Shown: positions 23,569 to 31,061 of the stretch, in pieces
Layout: each line of letters opens with the position of its first letter
How positions within the stretch are numbered: the stretch's first letter is position 1
From: Caloramator proteoclasticus DSM 10124
Lineage (GTDB): Bacteria; Bacillota; Clostridia; Clostridiales; Caloramatoraceae
Length of the DNA stretch: 58,506 nucleotides
Assembly (NCBI RefSeq): GCF_900129265.1
Contig: NZ_FQVG01000008.1
Span: forward strand, 1 to 58,506
Direction of reading: 5' to 3'
Position numbers and translations under genes: made by a program
Notes under the pieces: generated by a model
What the model saw: the letters and a program-made list of their open reading frames with translations, nothing else
Database searches by the model: none
What the model was told of the DNA's origin: nothing

Positions 23569-24798
23569 ATGTTAGTTCAATTTAACTTTGAAAACTTCAA
23601 ATCCTTTAGAGATGAAAACACATTGGATATGACTGCAACAAGCATTAAGGAACATCCATACAATGTTATTGAATACACATCAAAGGATAGATTTCTTAAA
23701 GTTGCTACCATATATGGTGCAAATGCCAGTGGTAAATCAAATGTAATTGAAGCATTTAATTTTATGAGATATTTTGTATTAAACTCCCTTGCGATAAATG
23801 AAGATATCACTAAAAAAGATGAAATTATTCCTGTAAAGAGCTTTGCATTTGATGATAATAAAAATGAGACTTCTTTATTTGAGGTTTTTTTCATAGTAGA
23901 TAATGTGGAATACCAATATGGATTTACTGTAGATAATAAAAGAATTCACGAGGAATGGCTATATTCAAGGAACATAAGAAGAAAGAATACAACAACATTA
24001 TTTCAAAGAGAAGGCAATGATATAGTTTGTGGTGCTAAAATGAAGGATGCAGAAAAGTTCATAGAATCCGTAGATGATAAAACACTGTTCTTAACTTTAA
24101 CAGCAAAGACAAATGTTAAGGTATCAAAGATTGTATTTAAATGGTTTTTAGATAGCTTTGTAATTGATTTTGGAGATAGCATATTTGAGGCTTATATATC
24201 AAACTACCTATCTAATGAAATAATAACAGATGAAGTTTATAAGAAAAAAGTTGAGGAGTTTTTGATTGCAATAGATACAGGTATTAAAGGAATTAGAGTG
24301 GAAGAAATAAAGGATGACAAGAAGAATAAATATAGAATATTTGCTAAACACGCAACTAAAACTGGAGAAATGGTTGAAATACCATTTGAGGAGGAATCAA
24401 GCGGAACAATAAAGATGTTTTGTTTGTTTAATTTCTTCTTAAAATCATTGGAAAATGGGACTCCTTTGTTTATAGATGAATTAAATGCAAAACTTCATCC
24501 TCTACTTGTAAGATATATTGTTAATATGTTCCACGACCCAGAGATTAATAAGAAAAATGCACAGCTAATATTTACAACCCACGATGTATCAACCTTAACA
24601 AAGGACGTATTTAGAAGAGATGAGATTTGGTTTACAGAAAAGGATGAGGAAGGAGTTTCAACTCTGTTCTCCTTAGTTGAGTATAGGCTTGATGATAATA
24701 GCAAAGTAAGAAACGATGCAACCTATAACAAAGATTATCTATCAGGAAGGTATGGTGCTATTCCTATTTTAAGAGAGTTTAACATATTGGAGGATTAA
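23569..24798 (+). CDS. rloA: RloA/AbiLi-type AAA ATPase (anti-phage)
   Basis: 409 residues from the ATG at 23569 behind AGGTAGGTG (two earlier in-frame starts at 23560 and 23563 are too close to it). SMC/OLD-like ATPase: the N-terminus LVQFNFENFKSFRDENTLDM is typical, Walker A GANASGKSN near residue 50, signature-like EEESSGTIKMF near 270, Walker B FIDELNAKLHP near 300 and the H-loop FTTHDVSTL near 337. With RloB next door it forms the RloAB/AbiL pair. The precise mechanism is not known to me; the OLD/TOPRIM-type partner systems cause abortive infection. Confidence 0.88.
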   Translation: MLVQFNFENFKSFRDENTLDMTATSIKEHPYNVIEYTSKDRFLKVATIYGANASGKSNVIEAFNFMRYFVLNSLAINEDITKKDEIIPVKSFAFDDNKNETSLFEVFFIVDNVEYQYGFTVDNKRIHEEWLYSRNIRRKNTTTLFQREGNDIVCGAKMKDAEKFIESVDDKTLFLTLTAKTNVKVSKIVFKWFLDSFVIDFGDSIFEAYISNYLSNEIITDEVYKKKVEEFLIAIDTGIKGIRVEEIKDDKKNKYRIFAKHATKTGEMVEIPFEEESSGTIKMFCLFNFFLKSLENGTPLFIDELNAKLHPLLVRYIVNMFHDPEINKKNAQLIFTTHDVSTLTKDVFRRDEIWFTEKDEEGVSTLFSLVEYRLDDNSKVRNDATYNKDYLSGRYGAIPILREFNILED

Positions 24799-24799
24799 A

Positions 24800-25483
24800 A
24801 TGGGAAGTGATAGAGAAGAAATATTTAAAAAGAGAAAAGGAAAAAGAAAAGAGAGAAAGGAAAATAACAGGAAATTAGCACCATATAGATATCTTATTGT
24901 ATGTGAAGGAGAAAAGACTGAACCAAATTATTTTATGGGACTTAGGGATAAAATAAACTCAAAATATAAACAGAGTATTAGAGTAGAACAGCAGATAGAA
25001 ATAGATATACAAGGCACAGGAAGAAATACCAATGATTTAGTAAGATATGTAGAAGAGATAGTAAACAGGTCTCCTGTTTATTATGGGAATGTATGGGTAG
25101 TATTTGATAAGGATGATTTTACAGACAACCAATTTAATAGTGCCATTGAGCAGGCTAAAAGTAAGGGGTACAAGGTGGCTTGGTCAAATGAAGCCATAGA
25201 ACTTTGGTTTATACTTCATTTTGAATTTTTACAATCTGCCATAAATAGGGATGAGTATATTAAGAAGCTTTCTCAAAAGTTTAGAGATTTGGGATATGGC
25301 AAATATGAAAAGAACATAAAGAATATATTTGATATATTAACTGAATGCGGCTCTATAGATAAAGCAATAGATAGGGCAAAGAAACTACTAAAGATGCATG
25401 GAGACGTTCCAGCGTCTAAAATGAAACCAGCCACAACAGTATATCAATTGGTGGAGGAGTTGCTTCAGTATATCAAAGATTAA
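24800..25483 (+). CDS. rloB: RloB/AbiLii-type TOPRIM-like protein (anti-phage)
   Basis: 227 residues, 1 nt after the rloA stop with GGAGG upstream. A Lys/Arg/Glu-rich N-terminus (about 1-27) precedes a TOPRIM-like core: catalytic Glu in IVCEGEKTEPNYF (about 34-46) and the acidic VWVVFDKDDF (about 94). The motif SNEAIELWFILHFEF is the usual RloB signature. RloB is thought to act as the nuclease or effector of the RloAB pair, triggered by the ATPase. It ends at a hairpin facing the recombinase. Confidence 0.9.
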   Translation: MGSDREEIFKKRKGKRKERKENNRKLAPYRYLIVCEGEKTEPNYFMGLRDKINSKYKQSIRVEQQIEIDIQGTGRNTNDLVRYVEEIVNRSPVYYGNVWVVFDKDDFTDNQFNSAIEQAKSKGYKVAWSNEAIELWFILHFEFLQSAINRDEYIKKLSQKFRDLGYGKYEKNIKNIFDILTECGSIDKAIDRAKKLLKMHGDVPASKMKPATTVYQLVEELLQYIKD

Positions 25484-25501
25484 GGCAGGGTTAACCTGCC
25501 T
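25483..25501. terminator. Hairpin between rloB and the recombinase gene
   Basis: AGGCAGG (25483-25489) / CCTGCCT (25495-25501), 7 bp, convergent genes on both sides. Confidence 0.55.
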
Positions 25502-27092
25502 ATTTATATATTATTTCAATACTGTTGGTATCTCCATCCCAATACACCTTATCAATGATATTTGTAAGGAGCCTTCTTTTATCCTCAAAGGAGCTTGTTT
25601 CAAACAGGGTATCAAACATTTCTATAGATTTGGCAAGAAACTTTATTTTTTCCTGTCTTGCTTCTTCAATTAAAACAGCCTCCTTTAACTCTGTTAGCTT
25701 CTTTTTAAGCACTTCATTTTCAGAGGATAGGTTTTCTATCTTTTGAATTATTATTTTTGCTGTATTAGAATCCTGTGTAAAGGATAGGGTGTTTGTAAGA
25801 TTTCCTATTGCATCTTCATTTTGCCTTATGGTTGCATTTATTTTTTGAATTTCCTTTTCTGTATTTTGAGATGATATGTCATTTACATACTTTGAGAGTT
25901 CATCAATAAGCCTATCCTTATCCAAATATAGATTTCTTATTGCATCAACAACTGCCTTTTCAATATCATCTCCCTTTGCATTTTTATTATCACATCTGAC
26001 CTTACCAGAGGAGACCTTAAGCCTACAAGTGTAATAATGTGGAGCCTTACCAAGAGATTTGCTATATACACCGTATGTAACTCTCATTGTAGTACCACAC
26101 TTTTTACATTTAACAAGCCCTGATAATAAACCAACCTTTGATTTTCCAAGCCTTGGAGCCATTGATTTGTTTTTCTCAAGTGTTCTTTGTACTGCTAACC
26201 AGTCCTTTGCTTCAATTATTCCTTCGTGTTTTGCAACTGAACAAATCCAATTAGATATGTCCTTATAATCAGTCTTTCCCTTTCGTTTGTTATATAGATA
26301 TAATCCATGTATTCCATCAGGTTCACCTACAACAGTAATTCCTTTACTTTCAAGATATTCAAACACCTCCTTAGTGGCTTTTACGTATACAGGGTTAGTT
26401 AGAATAGTCTTTATCTTACTTTTTATAAAATCCTTATTCATTTTTGTTTTTATATTATTTTGTAAACAATATTTTTCAACTTGGCTAAGTGATTTAAGTT
26501 CAAGGTATTTACTGTATAAAAGTTTAATTAGCTGTAATTCCTCTTCAATGGGTTCAAGCTTAAACATTTTTCTTTCTTTAAGTTCGCTATCAAGATAAAC
26601 TATAGGGGTACTTTTAAATCCCGTAGGGGTTTGCCCCCCAAGCCATCTGCCACTTTTAGCAAGCTCCAGCATATTATCTCTAATTCTCTCTGCAATAGTT
26701 TCCCTTTCAAGCTGTGCAAATACGCTGGCGATGTACATCATTGCCCTACCCATTGGGGTTGACGTGTCAAATTGTTCGGATACTGATATAAAGCTTATTT
26801 CATACTTTTCAAGTGTATTTATAAGGTTTGAAAAATCGGCTATATTTCTACTAACTCTATCTAATCTATAACATATAAGAAATTGGAATTTTCTTTTCTT
26901 TGCATCAGCTAAAAGTTTTTTAAATTCTGGTCTATCGACATTTTTACCAGAATAACCTTCATCCTCATAGACTATATAATCGTATATTCCAAGTTTTGAT
27001 AGATAGTCTTTACAAATGTTGATTTGATTTTCGATTGATTCGCCTTTTCCTGTGTACTTAGATTTTCTCGAATATATTGCTGCTGTTTTCAC
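25500..27092 (-). CDS. Large serine recombinase (integrase/excisionase of the element)
   Basis: 530 residues from a GTG at 27092 with GGAGG upstream. N-terminal resolvase domain: AIYSRKS with the nucleophilic serine at residue 11, then YRLDRVSRN and QLERETIAERIRDNM. A recombinase domain, the zinc-ribbon CKKCGTTM ... YTCR ... CDN (about 330-370) and a coiled-coil C-terminal part (about 400-470) follow. All parts of a large serine recombinase are present, so it should be active. Such enzymes integrate alone and need a directionality factor to excise. Its start overlaps the stop of the 57-residue ORF. Confidence 0.95.
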   Translation of the reverse strand: MKTAAIYSRKSKYTGKGESIENQINICKDYLSKLGIYDYIVYEDEGYSGKNVDRPEFKKLLADAKKRKFQFLICYRLDRVSRNIADFSNLINTLEKYEISFISVSEQFDTSTPMGRAMMYIASVFAQLERETIAERIRDNMLELAKSGRWLGGQTPTGFKSTPIVYLDSELKERKMFKLEPIEEELQLIKLLYSKYLELKSLSQVEKYCLQNNIKTKMNKDFIKSKIKTILTNPVYVKATKEVFEYLESKGITVVGEPDGIHGLYLYNKRKGKTDYKDISNWICSVAKHEGIIEAKDWLAVQRTLEKNKSMAPRLGKSKVGLLSGLVKCKKCGTTMRVTYGVYSKSLGKAPHYYTCRLKVSSGKVRCDNKNAKGDDIEKAVVDAIRNLYLDKDRLIDELSKYVNDISSQNTEKEIQKINATIRQNEDAIGNLTNTLSFTQDSNTAKIIIQKIENLSSENEVLKKKLTELKEAVLIEEARQEKIKFLAKSIEMFDTLFETSSFEDKRRLLTNIIDKVYWDGDTNSIEIIYK

Positions 27093-27262
27093 AGTTGTTC
27101 CTCCAAGTTACTACAGGCTTTAAGTAGTTGTATTAAGTATTCTATTTCATTGGGATTTGAGGGTAATCTTGACTTGATAATATCAAGAACAGCATCTGTA
27201 TATAAATCATTTAATCTTTTGAGATTTGACTCATTTTGAATTACAGTTATTTGATTAGACAT
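27089..27262 (-). CDS. 57-residue ORF upstream of the recombinase
   Basis: ATG at 27262 behind GGTGGGGGG; TGA overlaps the recombinase GTG (4 bp). The product (MSNQITVIQNESNLKRLNDL...) is a short, mainly helical protein of 57 residues, too short for most ORF callers. Translational coupling and position make it a candidate regulator or recombination directionality factor. Family not recognised. Confidence 0.65.
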   Translation of the reverse strand: MSNQITVIQNESNLKRLNDLYTDAVLDIIKSRLPSNPNEIEYLIQLLKACSNLEEQL

Positions 27263-27283
27263 AACCCCCCACCAATTGGATTG

Positions 27284-27505
27284 CTAAAAGAACCTTTTAT
27301 AAACTATTTCTATTTCTTTATTGTGATTTATATATACCTTATTTAAAATCTTTTTATTTTTAGACAAATTATTATCATACTTAATATATTCCTCCAGAAT
27401 ATTTAATTGTTTCTCTTCACTTGATGCTTGTTCAAGTTTACTTTTTACTTCAGATATTTTTATAATATCATCAAAATCAGATAAGGTAGTCTTTCTTTTG
27501 ACCAT
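27284..27505 (-). CDS. 73-residue ORF at the head of the recombinase operon
   Basis: ATG at 27505 with GTGAGGGGG upstream. The product is charged and helical (DFDDIIKISEVKSKLEQASSEEKQL). No DNA-binding motif is evident. The gene order 73-residue ORF, 57-residue ORF, recombinase is a three-gene minus-strand operon. It is the second candidate for an excision factor. Confidence 0.65.
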   Translation of the reverse strand: MVKRKTTLSDFDDIIKISEVKSKLEQASSEEKQLNILEEYIKYDNNLSKNKKILNKVYINHNKEIEIVYKRFF

Positions 27506-27582
27506 TTTACCCCCTCACAAAACTTGATTAGTATTATTTTATAGTTATGTTTTCAAAAAAATGTTAATTTTGATTAAATTTG

Positions 27583-27611
27583 AACGGTTCAATAACTGTT
27601 TAACAACGGTT
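27583..27611. promoter_or_regulatory. Three AACNGTT boxes at 11-bp spacing in the divergent control region
   Basis: AACGGTT (27583-27589), AACTGTT (27594-27600) and AACGGTT (27605-27611) are repeated at exactly 11 bp, about one helical turn. They lie between the minus-strand recombinase operon and the plus-strand hsd operon. Confidence 0.6.
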
Positions 27612-27686
27612 ATGTATGTTAAAATATATTTATTAAAAAAATTAAACTACTAATGGCTAAATTATTTATAAACAGGAGTGATAGAA

Positions 27687-29699
27687 ATGTATAATTTCCA
27701 AGATAAGGTCGAATTTATATGGAGTATAGCTGAAATACTAAGGGGCCCATATAGAAAAGAAGAATATAGAAATGTAATATTGCCAATGTGTATTTTAAGA
27801 AGATTTGACTGTGTTTTAGACAACACAAAAGAATTGGTTTTAGAAGAGTATCAAAGGATAAAAAATCTTCCACAAGAGGCTATAGATGAAATACTAAACA
27901 GAAAATCTGGTTGTAATTTTAGTAATACAAGCAAATTTGATTTTAATAAACTTCTTTCAGACCCTGATAATATTGCAGACAATTTAAAGGACTATATTAA
28001 TGGATTTTCTAAAAATGCAAGAGATATAATAGAACATTTTGATTTTTATAGAGAAATAGAAAAAATGGATAAAAATAATCTTTTATACTTAGTTGTAAAG
28101 AAGTTTAGTGAAATTGATTTGCACACTGATGTAGTTTCTAATACAGAAATGGGACTAATATTTGAAGAGTTAATTAGAAGATTTCTTGAAGATGCTGAGG
28201 CTGGTGACCACTATACTCCAAGAGAAGTCATTAAATTAATGGTTAATTTATTGTTTATATACGATGATGAGATTTTAACTAAACCAGGAATAACTCAAAC
28301 AATATATGACCCATGTGCGGGAACAGGTGGAATGGGGTTGGTGGCTCAAGACTATTTAAAAGAACTTAATCCAACTGCTAAACTTGAATTTTTTGCACAA
28401 GAAGTTAACCCACAATCCTATGCTATTTGTAAAGCAGATATGGTTATAAAGGGGCAAAATCCAAATAATATTGCACTTGGAAACACTTTATCACAGGATG
28501 CATTTAAAGATATGAAATTTGATTATATGATTACTAACCCTCCTTATGGAGTTGAGTGGAAACCAGCAGAAGAAGCAGTAAGAAGGGAATACGAAGAAAA
28601 AGGCTTTGATGGAAGATTTGGGGCAGGACTACCAAGAATATCAGATGGACAACTTTTATTCGTGCAACACCTTGTATCAAAAATGAAACGTGTTACAAAT
28701 GAAAATCCTAAAGGCTCAAGAATTGCAATAATTATGAATGGTTCACCACTTTTTACAGGCGATGCAGGACAGGGAGAAAGTGAAATTAGAAGATGGCTAA
28801 TTGAAAATGATTTAGTAGAAGGAATTGTAGCACTCCCAACAGACTTATTTTACAACACAGGAATTGCAACATATATTTGGATATTAACAAATAATAAACT
28901 TCCTGAACGCAAAGGAAAAATCCAATTAGTAAATGCAGTTGATTTTTATGAGAAGATGAAAAAGAGTTTAGGTAATAAGAGAAATTATATAACAGAAGAG
29001 CAAATAGAAGAAATTGTAAGAATATATGGTGATTTTAAAGAAAACAAGTATTGTAAAATATTTGATAATGAAGATTTTGGTTATAAGAAGATAGTTATAG
29101 AAAGACCATTAAGACTTAATTTTAAAGTAGATGAAGAAAGAATTAAAAATCTTTATGAAGAAACAGCATTTAAAAATTTAGCAACATCAAAGAAAAAAGG
29201 AGAAGCTGGACTCAAGGAAATAGAGGAAGGTAAAAAGTTGCAAAACGATATAATAAATGCTTTAAACTCTATAAAATCAGATAAAATTTATAAAAATAGA
29301 GAAGAATTTATTGATGTATTAAAAACATTGTTTAAAGAAAAACAATTAAAGTTAAGTGCAAACATTTTAAAGGCAATTTTGTCTGCTCTATCTGAAAAGG
29401 ATGAAACAGCAGATATATGTGTAGATTCTAAGGGAAATCCAGAGGCAGACCCAGATTTGAGAGATACAGAAAATGTACCACTAAAAGAGGATATATATGA
29501 ATATTTTGAAAGGGAAGTTAAACCTCACGTTTCTGACGCTTGGATAGATGAAGATAAAACAAAAATAGGCTACGAAATACCTTTTACAAGACATTTTTAT
29601 AAGTATGAACCATTAAGAAGCTCAGAGGAAATAAGAAATGAAATAATAGAACTTGAAAAGATTATACAGGAGAAGCTAAAGAAGGTGATGGAGATATGA
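27687..29699 (+). CDS. hsdM: Type I restriction-modification, DNA methyltransferase subunit
   Basis: 670 residues from the ATG at 27687 behind CAGGAGTG; the earlier GTG at 27678 is too close to that site. N6-adenine methyltransferase of the HsdM group: helical N-terminal domain (1-165), SAM motif YDPCAGTGGMGL (about 208) and catalytic NPPYGVEW (about 285), then the GNTLSQDAFKDMKFDYMITNPPYG context. It methylates host sites in a complex with HsdS, so the element protects its own host DNA. Overlaps hsdS by 4 bp. Confidence 0.95.
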   Translation: MYNFQDKVEFIWSIAEILRGPYRKEEYRNVILPMCILRRFDCVLDNTKELVLEEYQRIKNLPQEAIDEILNRKSGCNFSNTSKFDFNKLLSDPDNIADNLKDYINGFSKNARDIIEHFDFYREIEKMDKNNLLYLVVKKFSEIDLHTDVVSNTEMGLIFEELIRRFLEDAEAGDHYTPREVIKLMVNLLFIYDDEILTKPGITQTIYDPCAGTGGMGLVAQDYLKELNPTAKLEFFAQEVNPQSYAICKADMVIKGQNPNNIALGNTLSQDAFKDMKFDYMITNPPYGVEWKPAEEAVRREYEEKGFDGRFGAGLPRISDGQLLFVQHLVSKMKRVTNENPKGSRIAIIMNGSPLFTGDAGQGESEIRRWLIENDLVEGIVALPTDLFYNTGIATYIWILTNNKLPERKGKIQLVNAVDFYEKMKKSLGNKRNYITEEQIEEIVRIYGDFKENKYCKIFDNEDFGYKKIVIERPLRLNFKVDEERIKNLYEETAFKNLATSKKKGEAGLKEIEEGKKLQNDIINALNSIKSDKIYKNREEFIDVLKTLFKEKQLKLSANILKAILSALSEKDETADICVDSKGNPEADPDLRDTENVPLKEDIYEYFEREVKPHVSDAWIDEDKTKIGYEIPFTRHFYKYEPLRSSEEIRNEIIELEKIIQEKLKKVMEI

Positions 29700-31042
29700 G
29701 ATATAAAAGGTATGAGAAATATAAGGATAGTGGAATAGAGTGGATAGGGGAAGTGCCAGAAGGATGGGAAATTGATAAACTAAAAAAATCTATTGTGAGT
29801 TTAAAAAATGGCATATGGGGTGATGAACCACAAAACGATGAAAATGACATATATTGTATAAGAGTAGCAGACTTTAATCGAGATAATTTTGAAATTGAAG
29901 ATAAAGAGTTTACAATTAGGAATTTTCCTAAAGAGAAACAAAGGGAATATTTATTAAACAAGGGGGATTTATTGATAGAAAAATCAGGTGGAGGTGAAAA
30001 ACAACCAGTAGGTTTTGTTGTTAGATATAATCTTGATAAAAAGGCTATATATGCAAATTTTATGGCTAAGATGATATTAGATAAAAAATATGCGGATTCT
30101 AATTATTTTAAGTATTTACATTCGGTGATATATTCAAAAAGAATAAATGTGAGGTCCATTAAACAGACAACGGGAATACAAAATTTAGATACAAATTATT
30201 ATTTTCAAGAATATGTTGTATATCCACCAATTAATGAACAAATTAAAATAGCAAATTATCTTGACCAAAAAACTTCCGAAATAGATTCCCTTATCCAAGA
30301 CAAAGAAAAATTAATATCACTACTTGAAGAAAAAAGACAAGCAATAATAACAGAAGCAGTGACGAAAGGACTAAATCCAAATGTAAAAATGAAGGATAGC
30401 GGAATAGAGTGGATAGGGGAGATACCAGAGCATTGGGAGGTAAAACCATTAAAAAGAATATTTAAAATTGTTAATGGAGGAACACCAAATAGTTCAAGAG
30501 AAAGTTACTGGAATGGAGAAATTGTTTGGGTAACACCTAATGATTTGAGTAAATTGACGGAGGTTTATATAAAAAATTCGGAACGAAAAATTACTGAAGA
30601 TGGATTGTACAACTGTTCAGCAAGGATAGTATCAAGAGGAAGCATTATTATTTCTACAAGAGCACCTATAGGATATGTTGCTATTGCTGGTGTAGATTTA
30701 TGTACTAATCAAGGTTGCAAAAGCCTTGTTGCTATTAAGAAAGCTAACCCTAAATATTTTTATTATTGGATATTCAGTATTAATTTTTATTTGAATGCTT
30801 TAGGTCAAGGAACTACTTTTATGGAATTATCGAATGACAATTTATCAATGGTAGGATTACTAATTCCACCAATATGTGAACAAGAAGAAATAGCTAATTT
30901 CCTTGACAAAAAAACTTCCGAAATAGATTCACTTATTAATGATATTAAGCAACAAATTCAAAAACTAAAAGAATATCGTCAATCATTAATATTTGAAGCT
31001 GTTACAGGCAAAATTGATTTAAGAGATATTACACTACAATAA
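29696..31042 (+). CDS. hsdS: Type I restriction-modification, specificity subunit
   Basis: 448 residues. Two target-recognition domains (about 15-190 and 230-410) are each introduced by the same peptide, KDSGIEWIGE, and followed by the conserved QKTSEIDSLI helical spacer. Each domain recognises one half of a bipartite DNA site. The two spacers and two introductory peptides are also nearly identical at DNA level, e.g. AAAACTTCCGAAATAGATTC near 30270 and 30910, which could permit domain exchange by recombination. Starts with ATGA overlap on hsdM. Confidence 0.94.
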   Translation: MRYKRYEKYKDSGIEWIGEVPEGWEIDKLKKSIVSLKNGIWGDEPQNDENDIYCIRVADFNRDNFEIEDKEFTIRNFPKEKQREYLLNKGDLLIEKSGGGEKQPVGFVVRYNLDKKAIYANFMAKMILDKKYADSNYFKYLHSVIYSKRINVRSIKQTTGIQNLDTNYYFQEYVVYPPINEQIKIANYLDQKTSEIDSLIQDKEKLISLLEEKRQAIITEAVTKGLNPNVKMKDSGIEWIGEIPEHWEVKPLKRIFKIVNGGTPNSSRESYWNGEIVWVTPNDLSKLTEVYIKNSERKITEDGLYNCSARIVSRGSIIISTRAPIGYVAIAGVDLCTNQGCKSLVAIKKANPKYFYYWIFSINFYLNALGQGTTFMELSNDNLSMVGLLIPPICEQEEIANFLDKKTSEIDSLINDIKQQIQKLKEYRQSLIFEAVTGKIDLRDITLQ

Positions 31043-31061
31043 ATTGGGGAGGGGAATTTGT

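Noticed and set aside
27583-27611. Phased AACNGTT boxes as a CRISPR array or iteron origin
   Set aside because: Repeats are 7 bp with 4-bp spacers and only three units; no Cas, Rep or DnaA genes nearby.
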